From positions 1 to 42,381 of the forward strand of contig PNML01000020.1 of assembly GCA_013823635.1 (NCBI GenBank): DNA of 42,381 nt, in the 5' to 3' direction. The position numbers were made by a program, and so were the translations under genes. Source of the DNA: Polaromonas sp. (GTDB lineage: Bacteria; Pseudomonadota; Gammaproteobacteria; Burkholderiales; Burkholderiaceae_C). Below the pieces are notes generated by a model. That model had not been told where the DNA came from and searched no databases. It saw only the letters and a program-made list of their open reading frames with translations. Below are positions 1-7,952 of the stretch, one piece after another (within the stretch, counting starts at the first letter, position 1; the number at the start of each line of letters is the position of its first letter).

Positions 1-43
1 GGGGCTGGCGCGCTGACGCTGAGGCCCACACCGCCCAGCGACA

Positions 44-63
44 ATCGGGGGTGGTCCCCCGAT
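44..63 (+). repeat. Hairpin in the pgk leader
   Basis: Perfect 8-bp inverted repeat, ATCGGGGG at 44-51 and CCCCCGAT at 56-63, with loop TGGT. It lies 23 bases before the pgk start codon. No T-tract follows, so it is more likely a leader structure, or the end of an upstream unit outside the window, than a terminator. Confidence 0.4.
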
Positions 64-86
64 TTCTACACACAAGGAGCTTGTTC

Positions 87-1280
87 ATGAAATTTCTGCG
101 TTTTTCCGATGTCATCGCCAGCGGCTTTGCCCGTGGCAAGCGGGTGTTCATCCGCGCCGACCTGAATGTGCCGCAAGACGACGCGGGCAACATCACCGAA
201 GACACGCGCATCCGCGCCAGCATCCCCGCCGTGAAAATGGCGCTGGACGCGGGTGCCGCCGTCATGGTCACCAGCCACCTGGGCCGCCCCACCGAGGGTG
301 AGTTCAAGCCCGAAGACAGCCTGGCCCCCGTGGCCGCGCGCATGAGTGAGTTGCTGGGCGCCCCCGTGCGCCTGGTGGCCGACTGGGTGGATGGCGGCTT
401 TGTCGCCGCCCCCGGCGAAGTGGTCATGCTGGAAAACTGCCGCCTGAACAAGGGCGAGAAAAAGAACAACCCCGAGTTGGCCAAAAAGCTGGGCGCCCTG
501 TGCGACATCTTCGTGCACGACGCCTTTGGCACCGCCCACCGGGCCGAAGGCACCACCTACGGCATCGCCGAAACCGCCCCCATCGCCTGCGCTGGCCCGC
601 TGCTGGCGGCTGAGATGGACGCCATTGGCAAGGCCCTGGCCAACCCCCAGCGCCCGCTGGTGGCCATTGTGGCGGGCAGCAAGGTCAGCACCAAGCTCAC
701 CATCCTGCAGGCCCTGTCGGCCAAGGTGGACGGCCTGATCGTGGGCGGCGGCATTGCCAACACCTTCATGCTGGCGGCAGGCATGAAGATCGGCAAGAGC
801 CTGGCCGAGCCCGATCTGGTGGGTGAGGCCAAGGCCGTGATCGAGGCCATGAAGGCCAGGGGCGCCGAGGTGCCCATTCCCACCGACGTGGTGTGCGCCA
901 AGGCCTTCAGCCCCGATGCCGTGGCCACCGTCAAGGCCGCCACCGACGTGGCCGACGACGACATGATCCTGGACATTGGCCCCGAGACCGCTGCCAAGCT
1001 GGCCGCGCAGCTGATGAAGGCGGGCACCATCGTCTGGAACGGCCCCGTGGGCGTGTTTGAGTTCCCCCAGTTTGAAAACGGCACCAAGGTGGTGGCCCAG
1101 GCCATTGCGGCCAGCGCGGGCTTCAGCATCGCTGGCGGTGGTGACACGCTGGCGGCCATCGCCAAGTACGGCATTGAAAAGCAGGTGGGCTACATCTCCA
1201 CCGGCGGCGGTGCGTTTTTGGAAGTGCTGGAGGGCAAAACCTTGCCCGCCTTCGAGGTGTTGGCGCGCCGCGCCGACTGA
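87..1280 (+). CDS. pgk: Phosphoglycerate kinase
   Basis: Cytosolic kinase that interconverts 3-phosphoglycerate plus ATP and 1,3-bisphosphoglycerate, used in glycolysis, gluconeogenesis and the Calvin cycle. The 397-residue length is normal for the family. The N-terminal domain shows RADLNVP near residue 20 and TSHLGRP near 60, the substrate-binding arginine and histidine region. The C-terminal nucleotide domain shows VAGSKVSTK near 200, WNGPVGVFE near 320 and the GGGDT loop near 350. I place the start at ATG 87 because AAGGAG lies 8 bases upstream; an in-frame GTG at 51 would add 12 non-conserved residues inside a hairpin. fba follows after 220 bases. In many Burkholderiales a pyruvate kinase gene sits between the two (recalled family knowledge); here it is absent. 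Confidence 0.97.
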   Translation: MKFLRFSDVIASGFARGKRVFIRADLNVPQDDAGNITEDTRIRASIPAVKMALDAGAAVMVTSHLGRPTEGEFKPEDSLAPVAARMSELLGAPVRLVADWVDGGFVAAPGEVVMLENCRLNKGEKKNNPELAKKLGALCDIFVHDAFGTAHRAEGTTYGIAETAPIACAGPLLAAEMDAIGKALANPQRPLVAIVAGSKVSTKLTILQALSAKVDGLIVGGGIANTFMLAAGMKIGKSLAEPDLVGEAKAVIEAMKARGAEVPIPTDVVCAKAFSPDAVATVKAATDVADDDMILDIGPETAAKLAAQLMKAGTIVWNGPVGVFEFPQFENGTKVVAQAIAASAGFSIAGGGDTLAAIAKYGIEKQVGYISTGGGAFLEVLEGKTLPAFEVLARRAD

Positions 1281-1283
1281 CGC

Positions 1284-1329
1284 GGCCACCCGCAGCAGGC
1301 AGGGGCGGCCGCCCTTGCCGTGGGTGGCC
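1284..1329 (+). repeat. Long GC-rich hairpin after pgk
   Basis: Outer arms GGCCACCC (1284-1291) and GGGTGGCC (1322-1329) enclose a second near-palindrome beginning GGCAGGGGC at 1298. No T-tract follows. It starts 3 bases after the pgk stop and could stabilise the mRNA 3' end or act as a processing structure. The function is inferred. Confidence 0.4.
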
Positions 1330-1426
1330 CCAGGCGCGCAGGCCCATTGGCCGCGCCGCCTGAACCGGTGAGTGCACCCCCCGGTGCCCGGCATGGGCAC
1401 TGGGGAGGGTCACCCGACATACTTAT

Positions 1427-1474
1427 TTTGGTAGCTGAAATCGCTTTTTCAACAAGCGGTAGGGGCGTTTTTTT
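1427..1474 (+). repeat. Dispersed intergenic repeat, copy A
   Basis: Contains GTAGCTGA (1431-1438), a small hairpin CGCTT (1442-1446) / AAGCG (1454-1458), then GTAGGGGCG and seven T. The same order of blocks (TAGC, about 20 bases, AAGCG-like block, AG.GGC-like block, AT-rich end) recurs near 16.9, 27.3, 31.4 and 39.6 kb. The T-tract could make this copy a weak terminator for pgk. Confidence 0.45.
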
Positions 1475-1500
1475 CTTGAATTTTTAACCGGAGACCCACC

Positions 1501-2568
1501 ATGGCCTTGATTTCCTTGCGACAACTGTTGGACCACGCGGCTGAGCACAGCTACGGTCTGCCCGCCTTCAACGTGAACAACATGGAGCAGGTGCAGGCCA
1601 TCATGCAGGCGGCGGACGCCGTGAACAGCCCCGTCATCCTGCAGGGCTCGGCGGGTGCGCGCTCGTACGCGGGTGAGCCGTTTTTGCGCCACCTCATTCT
1701 GGCGGCGGTGGAGATGTACCCCCACATTCCCGTGTGCATGCACCAGGACCACGGCGCCTCGCCCGCCATCTGTGCGCGCTCCATCCAGTCGGGCTTCAGC
1801 TCGGTGATGATGGACGGCAGTTTGCTGGAAGACGGCAAAACCCCCGCCAGCTACGAATACAACGTGGCCACCACCCGCCAGGTGGTGGACATGGCCCACG
1901 CCTGCGGCGTGTCGGTGGAAGGTGAACTGGGCTGCCTGGGCTCACTGGAAACCGGCATGGCCGGTGAGGAAGACGGCCACGGTGCCGAGGGCAAGCTGGA
2001 CCATTCCGCCCTGCTGACCGACCCCGACGAGGCCGCCGACTTCGTGGCCAAAACCCAGGTGGACGCGCTGGCCATCGCCATTGGCACCAGCCACGGGGCC
2101 TACAAGTTCACACAAAAGCCCACAGGCCAGGTGCTGCGCATTGACCGCGTGAAAGACATCCACCAGCGCATTCCCAATGTGCACCTGGTCATGCACGGCA
2201 GCTCCAGCGTGCCCGAAGACTGGCTGGCCATCATCAACCAGTACGGGGGCGACATGGGCCAGACCTACGGCGTGCCGGTGGAAGAAATTGTGGAAGGCAT
2301 CAAGAACGGCGTGCGCAAGGTCAACATCGACACCGACCTGCGCATGGCCAGCACCGGCGCCATTCGCCAGTTTTTGGCCAAGGACCGCAAAAATTTCGAC
2401 CCCCGCAAGTTCTACAAAGAGGCCACCAAAGCCATGCAGGCCATTTGCGCCCACCGCTACGAGGCCTTCGGCAGCGCGGGCATGGCCAGCCGCATCACCC
2501 AGGTGCACAGCCTGGAAGCCATGCAGCGCCGCTACGACAAGGGTGAACTGGCGCCCCGCGTGGCCTGA
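1501..2568 (+). CDS. fba: Class II fructose-1,6-bisphosphate aldolase
   Basis: Zinc-dependent aldolase that splits or forms fructose 1,6-bisphosphate from dihydroxyacetone phosphate and glyceraldehyde 3-phosphate. It serves glycolysis, gluconeogenesis and the Calvin cycle (there called cbbA). At 355 residues it matches the class IIB form. Visible motifs are [10 protein letters not shown] near residue 20, the metal-binding HQDHGAS near 81, VEGELGCLG near 139, the IGTSHGAYK phosphate-binding region near 195, VMHGSSS near 231 and the VRKVNIDTD loop near 271. GGAG lies 7 bases before the ATG. It is the second gene of the central-carbon pair with pgk and may be read from pgk or from its own promoter in the 220-base gap. 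Confidence 0.96.
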   Translation: MALISLRQLLDHAAEHSYGLPAFNVNNMEQVQAIMQAADAVNSPVILQGSAGARSYAGEPFLRHLILAAVEMYPHIPVCMHQDHGASPAICARSIQSGFSSVMMDGSLLEDGKTPASYEYNVATTRQVVDMAHACGVSVEGELGCLGSLETGMAGEEDGHGAEGKLDHSALLTDPDEAADFVAKTQVDALAIAIGTSHGAYKFTQKPTGQVLRIDRVKDIHQRIPNVHLVMHGSSSVPEDWLAIINQYGGDMGQTYGVPVEEIVEGIKNGVRKVNIDTDLRMASTGAIRQFLAKDRKNFDPRKFYKEATKAMQAICAHRYEAFGSAGMASRITQVHSLEAMQRRYDKGELAPRVA

Positions 2569-2575
2569 CCGGGCC

Positions 2576-2609
2576 AAAAAAAAGAGCCATGCCCGCAGGG
2601 GCATGGCTC
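2576..2609 (-). terminator. Intrinsic terminator for the cytochrome c4 gene
   Basis: Perfect 11-bp stem (2584-2594 with 2599-2609, loop GCAG) flanked on its left by eight A (2576-2583). Read on the minus strand it is a hairpin followed by eight T, the standard form. It also lies between convergent fba and the cytochrome gene. Confidence 0.85.
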
Positions 2610-2691
2610 AAAGCTTCAAACACCAGTCAACGCCCGAGGGCGCTGTCCGGGGCTCTCGCACATCAAAGGGGTGTGGCAGGCCTGGTCAGGT

Positions 2692-3312
2692 TCATTTGCC
2701 GCTCAGGTACTCGGCCACGGCGTGCATTTCCAGCTTGGTCATTTTTTCGGCCACCACGTGCATCACGGCATTGTCGTTGTTGCGGTCGCGTTTGTTGAAC
2801 ATGGTCAGCTGGTGCTCAATGTACGCGGAAAACTGGCGGCCCAGGCGAGGCAGGTTGTCCGCCCCTTCGGCGTTCACGCCATGGCAGGCCACGCAGGCGG
2901 GCACACCACTGAACTTGTTGCCGTTGTGGTAGATGTACTGGCCCATGGCCGCCAGTTGCGGCTCTTTGGGTTCTTCCTTGGGCAGCTCCATTTTTTGGTA
3001 GTACTGGCCCAGCGCGGCCATCTCGTCGGGCTTGAGCTTGGCCACCATTTCCGCCATGGCGGTGCTTTTGCGTGCACCCGACTGGAAGGCCAGCAGCTGC
3101 TTGGCAATGTAGGCAGCGTTCTGACCCGCCAGGCGGGGGAAAATTTCGCTGGTGGATTCCCCCTGCGCGCCGTGGCACAGGAAGCAAGAGCCACCCGCGA
3201 TTTTTTTGGCGCGGGCCTCGTCCGCTTGGGCGAAGGCCTGGCCGGCCGAAGCCCAGGCCAGAACGGCCAGCCCCAGTGCCGCCAGGGGGGGTGTGCGAAG
3301 AAGACGGTTCAC
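2692..3312 (-). CDS. Dihaem cytochrome c4 family protein
   Basis: Periplasmic dihaem c-type cytochrome of 206 residues. An N-terminal signal peptide ends near AFA at residues 26-28. Two CxxCH haem sites are visible: CFLCH at 43-47 and CVACH at 140-144. The two halves resemble each other (PRLAGQ..YI and PRLGRQ..YI), which is typical of cytochrome c4 arising by duplication. Such proteins carry electrons to terminal oxidases. Its position next to fccAB and opposite the sox genes suggests that it accepts electrons from sulfide or thiosulfate oxidation, although a terminator separates it from fccB. An AT-rich stretch at 3313-3353 could hold its own promoter. Confidence 0.88.
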   Translation of the reverse strand: MNRLLRTPPLAALGLAVLAWASAGQAFAQADEARAKKIAGGSCFLCHGAQGESTSEIFPRLAGQNAAYIAKQLLAFQSGARKSTAMAEMVAKLKPDEMAALGQYYQKMELPKEEPKEPQLAAMGQYIYHNGNKFSGVPACVACHGVNAEGADNLPRLGRQFSAYIEHQLTMFNKRDRNNDNAVMHVVAEKMTKLEMHAVAEYLSGK

Positions 3313-3353
3313 TTCTTGACCTCTAGAACTTGCTTAATTGCTGATATTTGACG

Positions 3354-3385
3354 CAAAAAAACCGCTGACCAGCGCCAGCGGTTTT
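3354..3385 (-). terminator. Intrinsic terminator for fccAB
   Basis: Stem AACCGCTG (3360-3367) pairs with CAGCGGTT (3376-3383) across an 8-base loop. Seven A precede it on the plus strand, so the minus-strand transcript ends in a hairpin plus U-tract. It begins 12 bases after the fccB stop. Confidence 0.8.
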
Positions 3386-3397
3386 GGGGCGAACGCA

Positions 3398-4684
3398 TCA
3401 GGCCAGGGTGTCGGCCCAGATGTTGCGGGCCCAGGCATGGGCGTAGCGGCCTTCCAGCTCGCTGGCAGCCACCGACACACCGCCAGAGCCGGCCACCGTC
3501 AGCATGGTCTTTTTCTCGGCGTCGTAGCGGTGGACGCTGGCCACGTGCACCACGTCCTCGTCGGTGACGAAGCTGTAGCAGGTGTTGGCGTAGATGGGCA
3601 GGGAAGGGGGCGCTTTGCCTTGCAACAGGGACACCACGGCCGCCGCACAGGTCTTGCCGTGCTGGTTGGCCATGTGGCCGGACTTGGGCATGCCGGGCGC
3701 GATCTGGATGGCGTCACCCAGCACGTGCACGTTTTTCACGGCAATGGATTCGAAGGTGAGGAAGTCCACCTCGCACCAGCGCTTGTTGGCGGTGGCCAGC
3801 CCGGTTTTGAGGGCGATGTCGCCGGCGCGCATGTTGGGGATCACGTTGGCCACGGTGGCCTTGAAGTCGTCGTTGAACTCGAACTTCAGGGTGTTGGTGG
3901 CCACGTCCACGTCCACCACGTTGTGTTTGGGGCGGTAGTCGATCATGCCGTCGTAGTGGTCCTTCCAGGCCTTCATGAACAGGCCTTTCTTGGACTGGAT
4001 GTCGTCGTTGGCGTCAAAAATGACGACCTTGCTCTTGGGCTTGTGCTTCTTGAAGTAGCTGGCCACCAGGCAGGCACGCTCGTAGGGGCCGGGGGGGCAG
4101 CGGTAAGGTGCACGGGGAATGGACATGGCGTACACGCCGCCGTCGGGCATGGCCTCGAGTTGCTTGCGCAGGCCCACGGTTTGGGCACCGGCTTTCCAGG
4201 CGTGGAAGACTTTTTCCTTGGCGGCAGCGCTGGCCATGCCGGGCAAGGTTTCGTACATGAAGTCGATGCCGGGAGACACGATCACGCGGTCAAACGGCAA
4301 CTCGCCGCCGCTGGCCAGCTTGACCACTTTTTTGTCGGGGTCGATGACCGACACCATGTCCTTGACGACCTTGACACCGTGGCGCTTGCTCAGGTTGTCG
4401 TAGGGGGTGGTGATGTCGGCCATGGTTTTGTAGCCGCCCACCACCAGGTTGGAAATGGGGCAGGACACGAACGCGGCATTGGGCTCGACCAGGGTCACGT
4501 CCACCGTGCCCTCGGAGAACAGGCGCAGGTACTTGGCCGCCGTGGCGCCACCGTAGCCACCGCCGATCACCACCACCTTGCCCACGCTGGCACCACCGCC
4601 GGTGGAGGCACAGCCCGTCATGAAGCCCGCAGCGCCCAGCGCCGATCCCGCACCCAGCGTTTGTACAAATTGACGACGTTTCAT
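3398..4684 (-). CDS. fccB: Flavocytochrome c sulfide dehydrogenase, flavoprotein subunit (FccB/SoxF)
   Basis: Periplasmic FAD subunit that oxidises sulfide to sulfur or polysulfide and passes electrons to the cytochrome subunit. At 428 residues it starts MKRRQFVQTLG, a Tat-type signal. The FAD-binding VVVIGGGYGG lies at 37-46. Cysteines at 75 (SCPISN), 196 (PYRCPPGPYE) and 369 (NTCYSF) have nearly the spacing of Cys42, Cys161 and Cys337 in the Allochromatium enzyme. There Cys42 holds FAD covalently and the other two form the redox disulfide (family knowledge). The gene follows fccA by 13 bases and is co-transcribed with it. CASTGG at residue 25 could alternatively be read as a lipobox, but the twin arginine is the better match. 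Confidence 0.93.
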   Translation of the reverse strand: MKRRQFVQTLGAGSALGAAGFMTGCASTGGGASVGKVVVIGGGYGGATAAKYLRLFSEGTVDVTLVEPNAAFVSCPISNLVVGGYKTMADITTPYDNLSKRHGVKVVKDMVSVIDPDKKVVKLASGGELPFDRVIVSPGIDFMYETLPGMASAAAKEKVFHAWKAGAQTVGLRKQLEAMPDGGVYAMSIPRAPYRCPPGPYERACLVASYFKKHKPKSKVVIFDANDDIQSKKGLFMKAWKDHYDGMIDYRPKHNVVDVDVATNTLKFEFNDDFKATVANVIPNMRAGDIALKTGLATANKRWCEVDFLTFESIAVKNVHVLGDAIQIAPGMPKSGHMANQHGKTCAAAVVSLLQGKAPPSLPIYANTCYSFVTDEDVVHVASVHRYDAEKKTMLTVAGSGGVSVAASELEGRYAHAWARNIWADTLA

Positions 4685-4697
4685 GGTGTGTGTCTCC

Positions 4698-5006
4698 TCA
4701 GGGCTTTTTGGGTTGGGCGGCGAAGTAGGCAGCGATTTCGGTCAGCTGTTCGTCGGTGTAGCCCTTGGTGATCTGGTGCATCAGGGTGGCGGGTTTGCGG
4801 CCGCTTTTGAAGTCCAGCATTTTTTGCACCAGTTCGGCCTTGTCTTTGCCGGCCAGGGGTTCGTTGCCGGGTTCGGCATACCCGTTGGTGCCATGGCAGT
4901 TGGCACATGCGGCTGCCCACACCTTGACTTGTGCCACTTGGGCCTGGGCCACGGTGGCGCCCAGTGCCAGCAGGCCGCCCATCAGTATCCGGTTGAGTGG
5001 TTTCAT
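4698..5006 (-). CDS. fccA: Sulfide dehydrogenase cytochrome subunit (FccA/SoxE-like), monohaem
   Basis: Small periplasmic c-type cytochrome of 102 residues with a signal peptide (cleavage near AQA) and one haem site, CANCH. The downstream Met ligand is probably in the TLMHQITKGY segment. It is the electron acceptor subunit for FccB, which follows immediately. I set the start at ATG 5006 because GGAGGT lies 10 bases upstream; the frame stays open to 5069 but without a ribosome site. Many FccA proteins have two haems; this one is the short single-haem type. Its promoter region faces soxR, and a candidate operator lies at 5047-5083. Confidence 0.88.
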   Translation of the reverse strand: MKPLNRILMGGLLALGATVAQAQVAQVKVWAAACANCHGTNGYAEPGNEPLAGKDKAELVQKMLDFKSGRKPATLMHQITKGYTDEQLTEIAAYFAAQPKKP

Positions 5007-5046
5007 TTTTTGTCTGACCTCCAAGGTGTGGTTGTGGGTTGTCAAT

Positions 5047-5083
5047 ATCAGTTGTTGCGGATATTGCAATTGATGGTATCCGC
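5047..5083. promoter_or_regulatory. Candidate SoxR operator upstream of fccA
   Basis: Nested inverted repeats: ATCAGTTG (5047-5054) with CAATTGAT (5067-5074), 7 of 8 matching, and GCGGATA (5057-5063) with TATCCGC (5077-5083), perfect. It lies 41-77 bases before the fccA start. ArsR-type SoxR repressors bind AT-rich imperfect palindromes near sox promoters (family knowledge). Assignment to SoxR is inferred. Confidence 0.4.
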
Positions 5084-5184
5084 TCGGTCCCCAGGCAGAG
5101 ACCGTAGAAACCCTGAATTCACGCAGGGCGGCGGAAATTTTTCCACAAATTGCGGGGAGTTTTCTGACAAGGCCGTCAGTTGCT

Positions 5185-5197
5185 GGTCAGGCTGACC
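5185..5197. repeat. 13-bp palindrome in the fccA-soxR gap
   Basis: GGTCAG-G-CTGACC is a perfect palindrome. An outer pair, CTGACA (5164-5169) and TGTCAG (5201-5206), surrounds it. It could be an operator or a short hairpin; no regulator can be assigned. Confidence 0.3.
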
Positions 5198-5246
5198 GTC
5201 TGTCAGCTGGCGTTGGGGTCAAGGGTTTACACTAATCCGTATATTC

Positions 5247-5266
5247 GCAACAAAGCATATAGTTGC
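5247..5266. promoter_or_regulatory. Candidate SoxR operator and -10 region before soxR
   Basis: GCAAC (5247-5251) and GTTGC (5262-5266) form an inverted repeat with a 10-base AT-rich spacer. TATATT at 5240-5245 could be a -10 box. The site lies 30-49 bases before the soxR start, where an autorepressor would act. The reverse strand contains TTTGATGCA, which shares TTGATG with the sites at 5047-5083 and near 7880. Confidence 0.35.
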
Positions 5267-5295
5267 ATCAAAGCACACGCACGGAGACGATTCCC

Positions 5296-5703
5296 TTGGA
5301 CAAGATGCACGAGGTTTTTGAGGCGGCAGCGCGCTATTTCAGCGTGCTGGCGGAGCCCGCGCGGCTCAAGATCCTCCATGCAGTGTGTGCCGAGGAAAAA
5401 AGCGTCAACACCATCATCGCTGCCACTGGCATGGCCCAGGCCAATGCCTCGCGGCACTTGGGCCTCATGTACCAGGCGGGCCTGCTGTCCCGTCGGCGGG
5501 AGGGCACCCAGGTGTTCTACAAGGTGGCCGATCGCATGTTCATCGAGTTGTGCCGCACCGTGTCGGTGCAAATTGCCACCCGCATGGGGCATGGCTCAGC
5601 GGAGCAGGTGTTTGCGCCCGACACCCCGCCTTCGCCCGCTGTGCCCGAGGCCTGTCACCCACATCCATCCCCCTCCAACCAGAAGGAAAAAGCAAGTGTC
5701 TAA
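5296..5703 (+). CDS. soxR: ArsR-family transcriptional regulator of sulfur oxidation (SoxR)
   Basis: Small winged-helix repressor of 135 residues. In known Sox systems SoxR binds sox promoters and is released when sulfur substrates are present. The core shows FSVLAEPARLKIL near residue 18, the ATGMAQANASRHLGLMYQAGLL recognition region (shown here as ASRHL and its flanks) and a REGTQVFYK wing. I choose TTG 5296 as the start because GGAG lies 9 bases upstream; an earlier TTG at 5263 has no ribosome site and would overlap the candidate operator. The last 8 bases overlap the soxC start, so the two are probably translationally coupled. The C-terminal tail is proline-rich and not conserved. Confidence 0.88.
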   Translation: MDKMHEVFEAAARYFSVLAEPARLKILHAVCAEEKSVNTIIAATGMAQANASRHLGLMYQAGLLSRRREGTQVFYKVADRMFIELCRTVSVQIATRMGHGSAEQVFAPDTPPSPAVPEACHPHPSPSNQKEKASV

Positions 5704-7042
5704 AGACCTGAGTGAAGTCATCGGGCGCGTTCTTCCCGCGCCCGAAAACCATTTGAGCGCTGACAAGCTCGAAGTGGCACGCAAAGCGCGCCGAAGTTTC
5801 ATGGGCAAGGCCCTGGCGATGGGGGCGGGGGTGGCGGCATCGGCCAAGGCCGTTGCGGCAACGGCCGCTGCCGGGCCTGGCGAGGATGTCATCCTGCAAA
5901 TGCCCGAGCACACCGGTGGACTGGGTCTGCCCGTGGCCATGAATCCCTACGGCCAGCCCAGCAAATGGGAAGCCAACCTGCAACGCCGCGAGAGCCCCGG
6001 CCTGACCCGTGTGCCCCAGGCGTCGGTGAGCTTCACCCCGCTGCAAGGCCTGTTCGGCATCATCACGCCCAGCGGCCTGCACTTCGAGCGCCACCACCAG
6101 GGCTGGTGGGACATCGACCCCTCCAAGCACCGCCTGATGATCAACGGCATGGTCAAGCGCCAGCGCGTGTTCACCATGGACGACCTGATGCGCCTGCCCA
6201 GCGTCTCGCGCATCCACTTCATCGAGTGCGGCGCCAACTCCGCCACCGAGTGGGGCAACGTGGCCACCTCATCCGTGCAGTATTCCCACGGCATGCTGAG
6301 CTGCTCCGAGTTCACGGGCGTGTTGCTGTCCACGCTGCTGGAAATGTGTGGCTACGACAAGAAAAACGCCAAGGTGGTGCTGGCCGAAGGTGCAGACGGT
6401 TCCTCCATGACCCGCACCATCGACATCGAGCGCGCCATGGACGACGTCATCGTGGCCTGGGCCATGAACGGCGAAATGCTGCGCCCCGAAAACGGCTACC
6501 CGCTGCGCCTGGTGGTGCCGGGCATCCAGGGGGTGAGCTGGGTCAAGTACCTGCGCCGCATTGAAGTGGGCGACCAGAAGTACGCCACCAAAGACGAAGC
6601 GGTGCACTACATCGACCACATGCCCGACGGCACCCACCGCCAGTACACCGGCATCCAGGAGTGCAAGAGCGTGATCACCACGCCGTCCGGCAGCCAGACG
6701 CTGCTGGACAAGGGCTTCTACAACATCAGCGGCCTGGCCTGGTCGGGGCGCGGTCCCATCAAGCGGGTGGACGTGAGTGTGGACGGTGGCCGCAACTGGC
6801 GCACCGCCCGCCTGGAAGGTCCCATCCTGCCCAAGGCGCTGACGCGCTTCAACATCGACTGGGTGTGGGACGGCAAGCCCGCCATCCTGCAAAGCCGTGC
6901 CATCGACAGCACCGGCTATGTGCAGCCCAAGATGAACCAGTTGCGTGCCGTGCGCGGTACGCGCTCCGTGTACCACCAGAACGCCATCCATTCCTGGAAA
7001 GTGGCGGAAAACGGTGAAGTCTCCAACGTGCAGGTGTTCTGA
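5696..7042 (+). CDS. soxC: Sulfane dehydrogenase molybdopterin subunit SoxC
   Basis: Molybdenum-cofactor subunit of the SoxCD sulfane dehydrogenase, which removes six electrons from the sulfane sulfur bound to SoxY so that thiosulfate is fully oxidised without sulfur globules. It has 448 residues in the sulfite-oxidase fold. A twin-arginine signal (RRSFMGK, residues 32-38) directs export with the cofactor inserted. Cys178 in FIECGANS is the probable Mo ligand. The C-terminal Mo-co dimerisation domain starts near residue 350 (GLAWSGRGPI). GTG 5696 follows AAGGA and overlaps soxR by 8 bases. The TGA stop overlaps the soxD ATG. Confidence 0.95.
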   Translation: MSKDLSEVIGRVLPAPENHLSADKLEVARKARRSFMGKALAMGAGVAASAKAVAATAAAGPGEDVILQMPEHTGGLGLPVAMNPYGQPSKWEANLQRRESPGLTRVPQASVSFTPLQGLFGIITPSGLHFERHHQGWWDIDPSKHRLMINGMVKRQRVFTMDDLMRLPSVSRIHFIECGANSATEWGNVATSSVQYSHGMLSCSEFTGVLLSTLLEMCGYDKKNAKVVLAEGADGSSMTRTIDIERAMDDVIVAWAMNGEMLRPENGYPLRLVVPGIQGVSWVKYLRRIEVGDQKYATKDEAVHYIDHMPDGTHRQYTGIQECKSVITTPSGSQTLLDKGFYNISGLAWSGRGPIKRVDVSVDGGRNWRTARLEGPILPKALTRFNIDWVWDGKPAILQSRAIDSTGYVQPKMNQLRAVRGTRSVYHQNAIHSWKVAENGEVSNVQVF

Positions 7043-7806
7043 TGAAACTCACATTCAAACTTTCTTTGGCGGCTTTGGCACTGGCCGCGCTGGGTTCGGG
7101 CTCCGCCTGGGCCGATTCCAAGGCGGCCATGCACAGCATTGGCCGCGATGCCACCGCTGCCGAGGTCAAGGCCTGGGACATCGACGTGCGCCCCGACTTC
7201 AAGGGCTTGCCCAAAGGCGCGGGCAGCGTGTCCATGGGTGAGACGGTGTGGGAAGAAAAGTGCGCTTCCTGCCACGGCAGTTTTGGTGAATCGAATGAGG
7301 TGTTCACCCCCCTCATCGGTGGCACGACCAAGGCAGACATCCAGCGTGGTCGGGTCAAGAACCTGGAGGAGGGCTCCACCTTCCCGCAGAAAACCACCAT
7401 CATGAAGGTGGCCACCGTGTCCACCCTGTGGGACTACATCAACCGTGCCATGCCCTGGAACGCCCCCAAAAGCCTGACCACCGATGAGGTGTACGGCGTG
7501 GTGGCCTACCTGCTCAGCCTGGCCGAGGTGGTGCCCACTGACCATGTGCTCAGCGACCAGAACATCGCGGAGGCCCAAAAGCGCATGCCCAACCGCAACG
7601 GCATGGTCTTTTACGAGCCCATGTGGAAAACCAATGGCAAGGGCGATGTGAAAAACGTGGCCTGCATGAAAAATTGTGCGACCGAAGTCAAAATCACGTC
7701 CTTTTTGCCCGACTACGCCAAGAGTGCACAGGGCAACACCGCAGAGCAGAACCGCGTCATCGGGCCGGTTCGGGGGGTAGACACATCCAAGCCCGCAGGC
7801 AAGTGA
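7042..7806 (+). CDS. soxD: SoxD, cytochrome c subunit of sulfane dehydrogenase
   Basis: c-type cytochrome partner of SoxC that passes electrons to the respiratory chain. It has 254 residues with a signal peptide ending AWA (residue 24), one haem site CASCH at 74-78, and a probable Met ligand at 137 in RAMPWNAP. The well-studied Paracoccus SoxD is longer and has two haems; here the C-terminal part has only C208 and C212 in CMKNC and no CxxCH, so this is a monohaem form. It is coupled to soxC by a one-base TGATG overlap. A 146-base gap with a candidate promoter separates it from soxY. Confidence 0.93.
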   Translation: MKLTFKLSLAALALAALGSGSAWADSKAAMHSIGRDATAAEVKAWDIDVRPDFKGLPKGAGSVSMGETVWEEKCASCHGSFGESNEVFTPLIGGTTKADIQRGRVKNLEEGSTFPQKTTIMKVATVSTLWDYINRAMPWNAPKSLTTDEVYGVVAYLLSLAEVVPTDHVLSDQNIAEAQKRMPNRNGMVFYEPMWKTNGKGDVKNVACMKNCATEVKITSFLPDYAKSAQGNTAEQNRVIGPVRGVDTSKPAGK

Positions 7807-7850
7807 TCTTTTTTTGAGTCCGTTCTCGTTTTCCCTGTGGCGCTTGAGAT

Positions 7851-7900
7851 TTGTCAAAAATTACACTTTGCTTATGCAAGGATTGATGCATGCAAGACCC
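7851..7900 (+). promoter_or_regulatory. Candidate promoter/operator before soxYZ
   Basis: TTGTCA (7851-7856), a 16-base spacer and TATGCA (7873-7878) make a weak sigma-70-like promoter. Around it, TATGCAAG and TTGATGCATGCAAG form repeated and palindromic half-sites; TTGATGCA matches the reverse strand of the site before soxR. In other Sox clusters SoxR also acts on an internal promoter before soxXYZ-type genes (family knowledge). Confidence 0.3.
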
Positions 7901-7952
7901 AGCGCTGCGGGACATGTCCTAACTTTCTGACCGCTTTTTTCAAGGAGTTCTC

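Noticed and set aside
3338..4771. Open frame of 477 codons antisense to fccB
   Set aside because: A His/Gly/Val-rich shadow. The minus-strand flavoprotein has all expected cysteines and FAD motifs.
7660..7690. Possible second haem site in SoxD (CMKNC)
   Set aside because: It is C-x3-C followed by Ala, not CxxCH, so it cannot bind haem c in the usual way.
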